A stretch of 64,000 nt of DNA from an uncultured Bacteroidales bacterium (GTDB taxonomy: Bacteria; Bacteroidota; Bacteroidia; Bacteroidales; UBA932): assembly GCA_934700615.1 (NCBI GenBank), contig CAKUXR010000017.1, positions 9,917-73,916 on the forward strand. Direction: 5' to 3'. The number at the start of each line of letters is the position of its first letter. The first letter of the stretch is position 1. Below are positions 36,630 to 45,801 of this stretch, in pieces. The notes beneath the pieces are model-generated. The model did no database searches. It was not told where the DNA came from and worked only from the letters and a program-made list of their open reading frames with translations. Both the position numbers and the translations under genes were made by a program.

Positions 36630-39600
36630 ATGAAAGGAATCTCTAACATTCTTCCTTCATTCACCCGCATAGGCCTCAGCATAATATGCGCCCTCTGCAT
36701 CACGTCAAACGTGTTCGCACAGGACAGGAAGGCCAATGTGAATGTAAAGGATGTGACAGTAAAGGAACTCCTCAGAGCCATCGAGGCGGGGAGCACCTAC
36801 ACATTCGCCTATGTCGATACCGACATTGACTTGACCAGGAAAGTGACAGTATCAGCCACGAACAAAGACATTGAAACCATCATAAAGGAAGTTCTTCCAG
36901 GTGTCAATGTCGAATTCAAGGACCAGAAGATTCTCCTCAGCAACAAGCCTGCGGCATCCAAATCCTCAGTCCAGAGTGCTCCGCAGCCGGTAGCCCAGAG
37001 GACAGTCACAGGAAAGATTGTCGATAAGGACGGCCAGCCGGTCATCGGCGCAATGGTCATCGAGAAAGGCACACAGAACGGAGCCAGCACTGACATTGAC
37101 GGAAACTATTCGCTCAAAGTCAGGGGTGCCGCGACTCTGGAAGTGTCCCTCATCGGCTACAACACCATCACATCAGCATTGACAGAAAACCAGACGAAGG
37201 CGGACTTCATCCTCGAAGAGGAAGCCATCAAACTTGATGACGTCGTAGTCATCGGTTACGGTGTGCAGAACAAGAGAGACGTGACCACCTCAGTCGCATC
37301 CATCAAGGCCGAAGATTTCGCGAATGCCCCGACAACTGACTTCCGTGAGTCAATGGCAGCCAAGATGCCTGGTGTCCAGGTCCTCAACCTCGGCGGCCAG
37401 CCTGACGGCAATGTCACAGTGCGCGTCAGAGGTATCCAGTCTGCGACATCCGGAAACGACCCGCTCTATGTCATTGACGGCATTCCTTGCGATTCCCGCG
37501 CTTTCGCGAACCTCGACGGAAACGACATCGAAAGCCTTGAGGTATTGAAAGACGCCTCAGCAGCAGCCATTTACGGTTCCAGAGGTTCATGCGGTGTCAT
37601 CATCGTCACGACAAAACGAGGCAGCGGCGACAAGCCTGTGATTTCATACGACGGACAGTTCAGCGTTTCCAATGTATCCAAGAAAATCGACATGCTGGAC
37701 GCTTACGAGTTCGCAACCATGTTCAGGGAATCACGTAACGGTTCCTACCTCTTCAGCGATCCTACAGGATCCATCTCAGACCCGTCTGCCGGCCGTCCTG
37801 AGGTTTACCACAGAATCGACCCGCTTATCAATGCCTATCTCGAAGACAAGACAGGAACATTGACAAATACCGACTGGCAGGACGAGATTTTCCGCACGGC
37901 GCTTTCACACAAGCACTCGCTCAGCGTCTCTGCGAGAACCAAGAGTTTCAACTACTATATCGGAGCTAACTATCTCTATCGTGAAGGTACCGTAATAGGC
38001 TCAGACTTCGAAAGATACGGCATCCGCGCAAACTTGGACGGAAAGAAAGGCAACCTCAAATACGGCGTAAGCTTCTCCCCTTCCTATTCCAAGACAAATT
38101 ATGTGGATACTGACTCACAGTATGGCGGAGACGGTGTCATCGCATCAGCATTGATGGCTCCACCTATCTTCCCTGCCTACAATTCTGACGGTTCCTACAA
38201 CTGGGACATGAACGGTTTCCTGAAAAAGAATTCATGGAACACACAGACGAACGAGGTGCTCAACCCTGTTGCACTTGCTCTCGAAGTCGATGACGTAAGA
38301 GAGAAACTGAACATGGTCGGCAACGTCTATGCCTCATACGAATTCATCAAAGGTCTTGAGTACAAGCTCACTATGGGAGGCGACTACTACTCATATATCA
38401 GGAACTACTACAGACCTTCATACATTCCGCTGAAGGGCGTGAAATACTATGACGAGCCTTCTGCTCCTACAGCAGCAAATTACGCGAACTCTTATTTCCA
38501 CTGGACAATCTCCAACCAGCTTTCATTCAACAGGAAGTTCGGAGACCACTCCATCAATGCAGTAGCCGTCTATGAGGCTGAAAAACAGACTATCCAGACA
38601 TCTGCGATAAAGGGTACCGGCGTGGTAGGCGATGACAAAGTCAGGACCACCAAAGGCAAGACCCTTTCCGTCGATGACACTTACAACAACAAGTACGCAT
38701 ATACCTTCGCTTCATGGCTTGTCAGGGCACAGTATTCATACAAAGGACGTTACATGATATCAGCTTCCATCAGAGGCGACGGTTCCTCAAGATTCGCCCC
38801 TGACACCAGATGGGGATACTTCCCTGCAGCTTCCATCGGCTGGCGTATCAGCGACGAGAACTTCATGAGAAACGCCAAGTGGCTGAATGACATGAAATTG
38901 CGCGTCAGCGTAGGTCAGACCGGTAACGCACAGATCGGAAACTCCGAATATCTTGCACTCTACGGGACCACCACAAACGACATGGGCAACGGCGTCATCA
39001 ACACCGTCTATCCTAGCCAAATCGCGAACAGCAAGCTCGGATGGGAGAAAAACACCCAGGTCAACGGAGGTTTCGACGCAAACCTCTGGAATGGTCTCCT
39101 CGGAATCAATGCTGATTTCTATTACTCCAAGACTACCAACATGCTTTTCGATGTTCCGGTATCTTCAGTTTCAGGTCTCACGACTTCCAACATGAACATC
39201 GGATCAATGCAGAACAAGGGTGTCGAAATAACATTGACCTCACACAAGACCTTCGGTGACTTCTCCCTCGGCCTCAACGCCAACTGGTCACTGAACCGCA
39301 ACAAGGTCCTCCACCTCGGCGATGAAGACGCCCCTATCATCAAGGAATCTTCATATGCCGGCGGCTATTACATCACCAAAGTCGGCCAGCCTGTAGGATG
39401 CTATTATCTTCTCGTACAGGACGGTATCTTCCACAACCAGGAAGAACTCGATTCATATCCTCATTTCGAAACGACTACCGTCGGTGACTTCCGTTTCGTG
39501 GATGCAGACGGTGACGGTATTCTGGACAAGAACAAAGACCGCGTCATCGTGGGCAACTACATGCCTGACTTCTACTACGGATTCGGCATCCAGCTCGGCT

Positions 39601-40055
39601 GGAGAGGCATTGACTTCGCAGCCAATTTCCAGGGAGTCTATGGAAACGAAATCCTGAACCTCGAAAGACGTTACCTCCTCAACATGGAGGCTTCTTCCAA
39701 CATGATGAAGGAGTCTCTCAAGAGATTCCCTTACGGCAACCTCAACAGGGCTACCCGCAAGTCTTCCGGAAACAACGGAGCATGTACCTCCACCTTCCAT
39801 CTGGAAGACGGTTCTTACCTGAGGCTCCAGAACATCTCTCTCGGCTACACCATGCCGGACAAGTGGTTCCACAGGACAAGCATCTCCAAGATGAGACTTT
39901 ACATCCAGGCCAACAACCTGTTCACATTGACCCACTACACAGGATACAACCCTGAGGTCAACAAGAGATCTTCTGACGCTCTCAGACCGGGCGAGGACTA
40001 CTGTTCTTACCCTCTTTCAAGGACATTCAGCGTAGGTATCAACTTTAACCTGTAA
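36630..40055 (+). CDS. SusC/RagA TonB-dependent transporter with STN signalling domain
   Basis: A 1141-residue outer-membrane transducer. After the signal peptide (to VFAQ) comes an STN domain (residues 35-98, VTVKELLRAIEAGSTYTFAY to KILLSNK). Then come a carboxypeptidase D-like domain (VTGKIVDKDGQPVIGAMV), the plug (DDVVVIGYG; DIESLEVLKDASAAAIYGSRG) and the barrel, ending VGINFNL. The STN domain passes the ligand signal to FecR. It lies 2 bp behind fecR and 6 bp before SusD. Many CATTGAC/GTCAATG copies fall in the STN and plug regions. Confidence 0.96.
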   Translation: MKGISNILPSFTRIGLSIICALCITSNVFAQDRKANVNVKDVTVKELLRAIEAGSTYTFAYVDTDIDLTRKVTVSATNKDIETIIKEVLPGVNVEFKDQKILLSNKPAASKSSVQSAPQPVAQRTVTGKIVDKDGQPVIGAMVIEKGTQNGASTDIDGNYSLKVRGAATLEVSLIGYNTITSALTENQTKADFILEEEAIKLDDVVVIGYGVQNKRDVTTSVASIKAEDFANAPTTDFRESMAAKMPGVQVLNLGGQPDGNVTVRVRGIQSATSGNDPLYVIDGIPCDSRAFANLDGNDIESLEVLKDASAAAIYGSRGSCGVIIVTTKRGSGDKPVISYDGQFSVSNVSKKIDMLDAYEFATMFRESRNGSYLFSDPTGSISDPSAGRPEVYHRIDPLINAYLEDKTGTLTNTDWQDEIFRTALSHKHSLSVSARTKSFNYYIGANYLYREGTVIGSDFERYGIRANLDGKKGNLKYGVSFSPSYSKTNYVDTDSQYGGDGVIASALMAPPIFPAYNSDGSYNWDMNGFLKKNSWNTQTNEVLNPVALALEVDDVREKLNMVGNVYASYEFIKGLEYKLTMGGDYYSYIRNYYRPSYIPLKGVKYYDEPSAPTAANYANSYFHWTISNQLSFNRKFGDHSINAVAVYEAEKQTIQTSAIKGTGVVGDDKVRTTKGKTLSVDDTYNNKYAYTFASWLVRAQYSYKGRYMISASIRGDGSSRFAPDTRWGYFPAASIGWRISDENFMRNAKWLNDMKLRVSVGQTGNAQIGNSEYLALYGTTTNDMGNGVINTVYPSQIANSKLGWEKNTQVNGGFDANLWNGLLGINADFYYSKTTNMLFDVPVSSVSGLTTSNMNIGSMQNKGVEITLTSHKTFGDFSLGLNANWSLNRNKVLHLGDEDAPIIKESSYAGGYYITKVGQPVGCYYLLVQDGIFHNQEELDSYPHFETTTVGDFRFVDADGDGILDKNKDRVIVGNYMPDFYYGFGIQLGWRGIDFAANFQGVYGNEILNLERRYLLNMEASSNMMKESLKRFPYGNLNRATRKSSGNNGACTSTFHLEDGSYLRLQNISLGYTMPDKWFHRTSISKMRLYIQANNLFTLTHYTGYNPEVNKRSSDALRPGEDYCSYPLSRTFSVGINFNL

Positions 40056-40061
40056 TCGGAT

Positions 40062-41447
40062 ATGAAGAACAAAATCATAAAAATAGCATTGACAGGAACC
40101 TTGCTCCTGGGCCTCGCATCTTGCAGCGACAGCTTTTTCGAGCAGTATCCGTCAAACAGCATAACTGAAGGAAACTTCTACAAGACAGATGACGACTTCA
40201 ACCAGGGCATCTATTCCTGCTACCATAAGATGAAGACCCAGATGGGTTTCTTCCTCAATGAACTCGCATACCGCAGCGACGAGTGCTATCTCGAGTCAAT
40301 GGCAGTGTCCACCCAGGACAGGTATGACATTGACCATTTCCAGGAGAAGTCCAACAACGGTATCATGAAAAACATCTGGAACGCCTGGTACAACGGCATT
40401 TACAGATGCAACGACGTGCTTGTCCACATGAACGGCAAGAAACTCACCAATGGTGACAAATACCGCGGAGAGGCTTTGTTCCTCAGGTCATGGTGGTATT
40501 TCAGCCTCTACCGCGTATTCGGCGGCGTGCCTGTAACCACCACTGTAGTTTCTCCTGCTGATGCCAAGACCATCGCAAGATGCAGTGACGAGGATATGTA
40601 CAACAGACTTACCCAGGACCTCAGCGAGGCCATCAGCCTCCTTCCTGCAAAAAGGTCAGCCGAGACTGCCAGGGTCACCAAGATTGCAGCCCAGACACTG
40701 CTTGCCAAGGTTTATCTCACTTTCGGCAAATATCCTGAGGCCCAGAAAGTTCTGGAAGACGCATTGGCAGATGCCTCATACGGTCTGATGCCAAGTACGG
40801 CCCAGGTTTTCGACATCGCCAACAAGATGAACAAGGAAATCATCTTCGCCCTGTACTACAACAAGACCAATGACAACGGACATGGATACTGGTACAGCAC
40901 CAGCACAGGCGTTCTTGCCGACATCACGAATCCGACCAAGCAGTTCAAGTCTCTCTACAGTGCAGAGGACAACCGCTTCAACCTTATCAACACATACACG
41001 AAGATAAGCAACTCCCTGTATGCCATGACTAAGTGGATGGATACTTACGATGCACAGTTCACCACCCAGGTCGGCAATGATTTCCCTATGCTGAGATACG
41101 CTGACGTGGTCCTCATGTACGCGGAGGCTCTCGGACAGCAGGGCAACATCTCCGAGGCCCTCACATATCTGAACAAGACACGCACCCGCGCAAGTCTTCC
41201 TGAACTCACCTCAGCAGAAGTTCCCGACAAGAAAGCTTTCATCAAGGAACTTGCAGATGAAAGAGGACGTGAATTCGCTCTCGAAGGCCAGAGATGGTTC
41301 GACCTCGTGCGTCTCGGACTCGCAGTCGATTATTTCAAGGAACTCGGATATTCTCTGGACGACCACAATCTCCTGTTCCCTATACCTCAGGACCAGATCG
41401 AAATTGTCAATGACAAGTCCATCCTTTGGCAGAACCCTGGTTTTTAA
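40062..41447 (+). CDS. SusD/RagB-like surface lipoprotein
   Basis: A 461-residue lipoprotein (lipobox LASC) of the RagB/SusD family. The block GEALFLRSWWYFSLYRVFGGVP is typical. The C-terminal RYADVVLMYAEALG, LADERGREFALEGQRWFDLVRLG and FPIPQDQIE segments confirm it. It is shorter than the other two SusD proteins here. It forms the ligand-binding lid of the SusC 6 bp upstream. Confidence 0.95.
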   Translation: MKNKIIKIALTGTLLLGLASCSDSFFEQYPSNSITEGNFYKTDDDFNQGIYSCYHKMKTQMGFFLNELAYRSDECYLESMAVSTQDRYDIDHFQEKSNNGIMKNIWNAWYNGIYRCNDVLVHMNGKKLTNGDKYRGEALFLRSWWYFSLYRVFGGVPVTTTVVSPADAKTIARCSDEDMYNRLTQDLSEAISLLPAKRSAETARVTKIAAQTLLAKVYLTFGKYPEAQKVLEDALADASYGLMPSTAQVFDIANKMNKEIIFALYYNKTNDNGHGYWYSTSTGVLADITNPTKQFKSLYSAEDNRFNLINTYTKISNSLYAMTKWMDTYDAQFTTQVGNDFPMLRYADVVLMYAEALGQQGNISEALTYLNKTRTRASLPELTSAEVPDKKAFIKELADERGREFALEGQRWFDLVRLGLAVDYFKELGYSLDDHNLLFPIPQDQIEIVNDKSILWQNPGF

Positions 41448-41468
41448 TCTTCTTTAACATTGAAAATA

Positions 41469-43466
41469 ATGAAAAAGTTATTGTTCAGCATATTGGCGGT
41501 CGCAGGCATCAGCCTGTCAGCAACATCCTGCTGGGATGAGAATATCCCTGAGGCAGGAGCCGCACGTCATCAGGTAACTGACCTGAAAGCCGTTCCGGGT
41601 GACGAAGAAGCTCAGCTTTCCTGGTCAATGCCGGAAGGCTGGAATCCTACGGAGTACCTCATCACATACACTGACGGGGACAAGATTTCTCTCAGGACAT
41701 CAGAAAAGAGTTACTCGGTCACCGGACTTACCAACGGTGAAACCTACACATTCGAAGTCCAGGCCGTATATGGCGACCTCATTTCAGGCGCGGTAAGTGC
41801 TGCGGCAAAGCCATCCACATCGAGATTTGCCGTTTCTGACCTCGCCGCAGAAGGAAGCGCAAACATGGTGATCCTTACATGGACAAAGCCGTCCACAAAC
41901 GTCACCTCATATACATTGACCTACTCCAGCGACAACACCGCGGCCCAGGAAATCAGCATCGAAGCCGACAAGGAGAGCTACACTATAGATGAACTCGAAA
42001 ATGATGTCATCTATACATTCTCTCTGGTAGCAAACTATGCGAAGGGTCCGTCAGAGCCTGCTGTCGTAAAGGCCATGCCGGCACTTGCCACACCTTACTT
42101 CCTCGACAGGACAACAGCCGCAGTGAACCAGCCTATCAAGTTCACCTTCAATACAGAGGGATATCCGTCCGCCACAAATATCAGATGGACATTCCCTGAC
42201 GGAAAGACATTGACAGGAACCGAAGTTTCATACGGCATTCCTTCATCAGGCACCCAGCAGGTAATCCTGACCATCCACCTCGGAGACAAGGACAAGAGCT
42301 GGACCATCGAGCTCCAGATCCGCGACTATGCAGTCAACTTCAACGAGTGGGTTTGCGTAGGCGCCAATTACAACGGATTCAAGGGTACCTGCCCTGTATT
42401 CTCCCCTGACGGAAAGACTGTCTATATCATAACCTTCAACAAGACCACCTGCCTGTATGCATTCAATGTCGAGACAGGTGAAAAGACTTGGGTTTATGAG
42501 CCTTCAGCCGTTTCAGGAAGTTACAACCCGCTGACTGTCAACCCTGTAACAGGCGACATCTATTTCGGAACCACAACCGCCGGCCAGTTCTACTGCGTAA
42601 ACGCAAGCGGCAGCCTCAAATGGAAATTTGACGGTGCAGGTTCAATGAAGAGCGCGGCTCCTGCCGTAAACAAGGACGGAAGCGTGGTATATGTCGGAGA
42701 TGCTACCGGCAACATCTTCGCCCTCGATGCGGCAAGCGGTGCAAAGAAATGGCAGGCTGCTCTCGGCTCAGCAACTGCAGGACTTCTTGTCAATGGCAAT
42801 GATCTCGTTGCAGGTGCAACAAACGGAACCGTGACATTCTACAACACGGCAGACGGCACAGCCATTTCTTCACTCAAATTCGCATGCATGACCGACATAA
42901 CAGGTTTCGCTGTCGGAAATGACAAGAGAACAGTCTATCTCCCAGCAAAAACAGCGATGTGCTCATTCGACCTGGAGACCAGGACTATATTGGTAGAATC
43001 CCTGCCTGTAGCCGGCAACAACCTCTATGAGCCTGTGGTTGCACCTAACGGAAACGTCTATGTGGCAGGAAAGGACAACTGCGTCTATTGCCTCGACAAA
43101 GACCTCACAAAGGTCATCTGGCAGTACCAGCACACGGATTCCGACGGCAAGATTGTCAATACGTTCAACTACTCTCACCCTTGCGTGGATACAGAGAACC
43201 ATCTCTATATCACCTCCGGCCAGGCAGGAAACGTGTCATACATCTTCAATGCAGACGGAACCATCAAGGAATCATGGACTTACGGTTCATCCAAGAACCA
43301 GAAGCAGATGGGCGGAAACAACTATCTGAATGGTATCCTCTACTCTGCATTCGTCGGTGCCAGCGGTGAAAACGGAGCATTCTACGGAAAATATGTAGGC
43401 GGTGAAAGAGCCAACTCTTGGAGCACCCACGGCGGTGACATCTGCGGCTCATGCTGTCTGAAATAA
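41469..43466 (+). CDS. Fibronectin type III / PQQ-like beta-propeller lipoprotein
   Basis: A 665-residue lipoprotein (lipobox ATSC). Two fibronectin type III domains occupy residues about 32-205 (VTDLKAVPGDEEAQLSW; VSDLAAEGSANMVILTW). A PKD-like domain follows (210-300). A PQQ-like beta-propeller fills 310-665, with repeated blades such as GEKTWVYEPS, GSLKWKFDG, GAKKWQAALG and KVIWQYQH. The tryptophan-containing blade repeat is the recognisable feature. It is probably a surface ligand-binding protein of this locus. The start is the ATG at 41469; an upstream TTG is part of the CATTGA sequence that precedes several starts. Confidence 0.8.
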   Translation: MKKLLFSILAVAGISLSATSCWDENIPEAGAARHQVTDLKAVPGDEEAQLSWSMPEGWNPTEYLITYTDGDKISLRTSEKSYSVTGLTNGETYTFEVQAVYGDLISGAVSAAAKPSTSRFAVSDLAAEGSANMVILTWTKPSTNVTSYTLTYSSDNTAAQEISIEADKESYTIDELENDVIYTFSLVANYAKGPSEPAVVKAMPALATPYFLDRTTAAVNQPIKFTFNTEGYPSATNIRWTFPDGKTLTGTEVSYGIPSSGTQQVILTIHLGDKDKSWTIELQIRDYAVNFNEWVCVGANYNGFKGTCPVFSPDGKTVYIITFNKTTCLYAFNVETGEKTWVYEPSAVSGSYNPLTVNPVTGDIYFGTTTAGQFYCVNASGSLKWKFDGAGSMKSAAPAVNKDGSVVYVGDATGNIFALDAASGAKKWQAALGSATAGLLVNGNDLVAGATNGTVTFYNTADGTAISSLKFACMTDITGFAVGNDKRTVYLPAKTAMCSFDLETRTILVESLPVAGNNLYEPVVAPNGNVYVAGKDNCVYCLDKDLTKVIWQYQHTDSDGKIVNTFNYSHPCVDTENHLYITSGQAGNVSYIFNADGTIKESWTYGSSKNQKQMGGNNYLNGILYSAFVGASGENGAFYGKYVGGERANSWSTHGGDICGSCCLK

Positions 43467-43476
43467 AACCAAGATA

Positions 43477-43502
43477 TCCGGTGCGCCTCCGGGCGTGCCG
43501 GA
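43477..43502 (+). other. Intercistronic RNA hairpin
   Basis: An 11-bp stem (TCCGGTGCGCC with GGCGTGCCGGA, two G-U pairs in RNA) and a 4-base loop, with no T-run. It separates the two beta-propeller lipoprotein genes. It may stabilise or end part of the transcript so that the downstream genes are expressed differently. Confidence 0.6.
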
Positions 43503-43521
43503 ACATTAAAAATCATTGAAA

Positions 43522-45192
43522 ATGAAAAACTTGAAAATATTTTCAATCATAGCTGCAACATTGGCCTTGCCCGCATTTGTCGCCTGCACGGACGACGACA
43601 GCGCGAAGGTACAGAACCTGGCGGCAAAAGCGACCATCACACAGGGCGGCTACTGGTCGGCTGACGGAAGCATGAAGACTCCGTCCTGGGGCAAAGAAGA
43701 CAAAGGCGCCATAATGCTCTATGCTGACGGAAAGCTCAGCAAGGCGACGGCAACTCCACTTCTCAGCGGAAGCACATCAGCCCAGTTCCTGTTCAACATC
43801 CTCGCCAACAGGGAGGAGACGGACGTCCTGAGCTGGTACCCTGCCGATGCCGAAATCTCATTCAGCGGACATGACGTGACTGTCAACATCCCTACGGAGC
43901 AGACTGGCAGCGAGATTCCAGTCATGTTCGGAATGGACAGGCAGAACGTGAACCGCTACGAAGGATGCAAGTTCACACTGAAGCCTGCCGGCTGCATGGT
44001 TTATGTCAATGTCGCTATGGGTGACTATGATGTCAAGTCATTGGAACTCACCGCCAACGGAGACGAGAATATCGCCGGAAACGTTACTGTCAATGTTGAT
44101 GAGGGCTCGGCAACAGCTACCGCATCTTCCATCAAGGTCACACCTGACTCCCCTGTCGACTGCAGGACGTCATCCGCACAGATTCCGGTCTATTGCGCTC
44201 CGGTAACATTGACAAAAGGCATTTCTGTAAAGATTACCACATCCGCAGGACAGACCATCACTTCATCTGTCAATGATGAGATGGTCCTCGAGGCCGGCGG
44301 AAAGTACAATACCGCGAAAGTCGCTGAGGGTGAATCCACTGAGCTTGTTTTCTGCGGCGACAATCATGTGTTCGTCATCAATGCCGACCTTGCGAAAGAG
44401 ACTTACAAGGAGGGCATTCTCTGGAGCCTTGACGTGAAGACATTGGCTTCCGGTCTCGGCCTGGCCGCCAACAGATGCGACCATCTGGACGAATGCAAAT
44501 TTGTGGACAACGGAACGAAACTCCTTCTCACGAGTTCTTATGGCTGGTGCGCATTGCTGGACTATCCTACAGGCAAGATGCTGTTCCACACCACACAGGT
44601 TCCTAACGCACATTCTGCTGAATACATTCCTGGAGGATATGTGGCAGTTGCGACCTCTATCGGAACTACGGATCTGCACAACAGGGTACAGCTCTACAGC
44701 ATTGACAAGAGCGAGCAGATTCTCGCAAGCGCTTATCTTTATTCCGGACACGGTCTGGTATGGGATTACAGCAGGAATGTGCTCTACGGTGCAGGCGGCG
44801 ATGTCGTGAAAGTGTTCGACGTTACACTCGGGGGCAGCCCTGCAATAGCATTGAAAAAGACCATCAAGGCGCCGAAGAACGGCATCCATGACCTGATGCG
44901 TGTGGACAACAGCACTCTCACTGTCGCAGGCGATCATGCTTATCTTTTCAATATAGATACCGAAACCTTTACTGAGATGAATCTTTTCAGCGGTTCATCA
45001 GCCATCAAGTCATTGAACTACAATGGTGAGACCGGTGAAATCTGGTACACTGACGCCACCATTCCTGAAGGAAGCGAGAGCTGGTCTTCACAGAAGATCC
45101 GCTACAGCACCAACAAGGACGGTTCCAGCGCTGACCGCATCATCAAGGTGCCTGACATGGATATGTACAAGGTGCGTGTAAGACAATGGTAG
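43522..45192 (+). CDS. Lipoprotein with fimbrillin-like N-terminus and beta-propeller C-terminus
   Basis: A 556-residue lipoprotein (lipobox FVAC). Residues 35-270 resemble fimbrillin-like beta-sandwich proteins (FLFNILANREETDVLSWYP; EIPVMFGMDRQNV). Residues 275-556 look like a propeller, with strands such as NHVFVINADL, CKFVDNGTKLLLTSS and GLVWDYSRNVLYGAGG, similar to DUF6528-type proteins found in glycan loci. No active site can be assigned. It is the last structural gene before the sigma factor and is probably surface exposed. Confidence 0.65.
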   Translation: MKNLKIFSIIAATLALPAFVACTDDDSAKVQNLAAKATITQGGYWSADGSMKTPSWGKEDKGAIMLYADGKLSKATATPLLSGSTSAQFLFNILANREETDVLSWYPADAEISFSGHDVTVNIPTEQTGSEIPVMFGMDRQNVNRYEGCKFTLKPAGCMVYVNVAMGDYDVKSLELTANGDENIAGNVTVNVDEGSATATASSIKVTPDSPVDCRTSSAQIPVYCAPVTLTKGISVKITTSAGQTITSSVNDEMVLEAGGKYNTAKVAEGESTELVFCGDNHVFVINADLAKETYKEGILWSLDVKTLASGLGLAANRCDHLDECKFVDNGTKLLLTSSYGWCALLDYPTGKMLFHTTQVPNAHSAEYIPGGYVAVATSIGTTDLHNRVQLYSIDKSEQILASAYLYSGHGLVWDYSRNVLYGAGGDVVKVFDVTLGGSPAIALKKTIKAPKNGIHDLMRVDNSTLTVAGDHAYLFNIDTETFTEMNLFSGSSAIKSLNYNGETGEIWYTDATIPEGSESWSSQKIRYSTNKDGSSADRIIKVPDMDMYKVRVRQW

Positions 45193-45245
45193 GGGAAGTA
45201 TTCCGAAAGTAATATTTTCGAATTACACCCGAAACATTTTTTGTC

Positions 45246-45253
45246 TATTTTTG
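45246..45253 (+). promoter_or_regulatory. Candidate -7 element of the ECF sigma gene
   Basis: TATTTTTG fits TAnnTTTG and lies 8 bp before the chosen ATG at 45262, so the mRNA would be almost leaderless. No TTTG at -33. If real, the sigma factor and the phosphodiester genes can be transcribed apart from the SusCD operon. Confidence 0.4.
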
Positions 45254-45261
45254 CAGGTGAA

Positions 45262-45789
45262 ATGCTTAACAACGACAGACATTTATTGAACCTTATAGCA
45301 GATGGGGATGTCAAGGCCCTTGGCATCCTCTATGTGCTATATGCTGCCCGGATAAGAAATTTCGCCTTCAGTCTTCTGCAGAATTCCTCTGAAGCCGAGG
45401 ATATCACGCAGGACTTGTTTTTGAAGATATGGAACTCCAGGGAAAGCCTCAGAAATGTGGATTCCCTGAAGTCGTATCTGTTCAGCATGACGCACAATGC
45501 CGTGCTTAACTACATAAAACACAAAAACATACAAGACAAGTACAAGGTAGCGTCAGCCGGTATGATGTCGGAGCAATATGAGCCGGATTCAAGTTACGAC
45601 ACTTCGGAACTGCTCAAAAGCATTGACTTCGCCCTTGAGGGGATGAGTGTTCTCCGCAAGACGATTTTCCGGATGAACCGCTACGAACACAAGACATATC
45701 AGGAAATCGCTGACATATTGATGATCAGTCCGAAGACTGTCCAGTATCATATATCATGCGCTCTTTCCGAACTTAGGAAATTATTATAA
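45262..45789 (+). CDS. ECF RNA polymerase sigma factor
   Basis: A 175-residue sigma-70 family ECF factor of the Bacteroidetes FecI type. Region 2 (ALGILYVLYAARIRNFAFSLLQ, SEAEDITQDLFLKIWNSR, SLKSYLFSMTHNAVLNYIK) and region 4 (YEHKTYQEIADILMISPKTVQYHI) are both present. It should work with the FecR at 35.5 kb and the STN-SusC at 36.6 kb. In most such loci the sigma gene comes directly before fecR; here it lies 9 kb downstream, at the 3' end of the structural genes. Confidence 0.93.
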   Translation: MLNNDRHLLNLIADGDVKALGILYVLYAARIRNFAFSLLQNSSEAEDITQDLFLKIWNSRESLRNVDSLKSYLFSMTHNAVLNYIKHKNIQDKYKVASAGMMSEQYEPDSSYDTSELLKSIDFALEGMSVLRKTIFRMNRYEHKTYQEIADILMISPKTVQYHISCALSELRKLL

Positions 45790-45801
45790 TAACATTGATA
45801 A

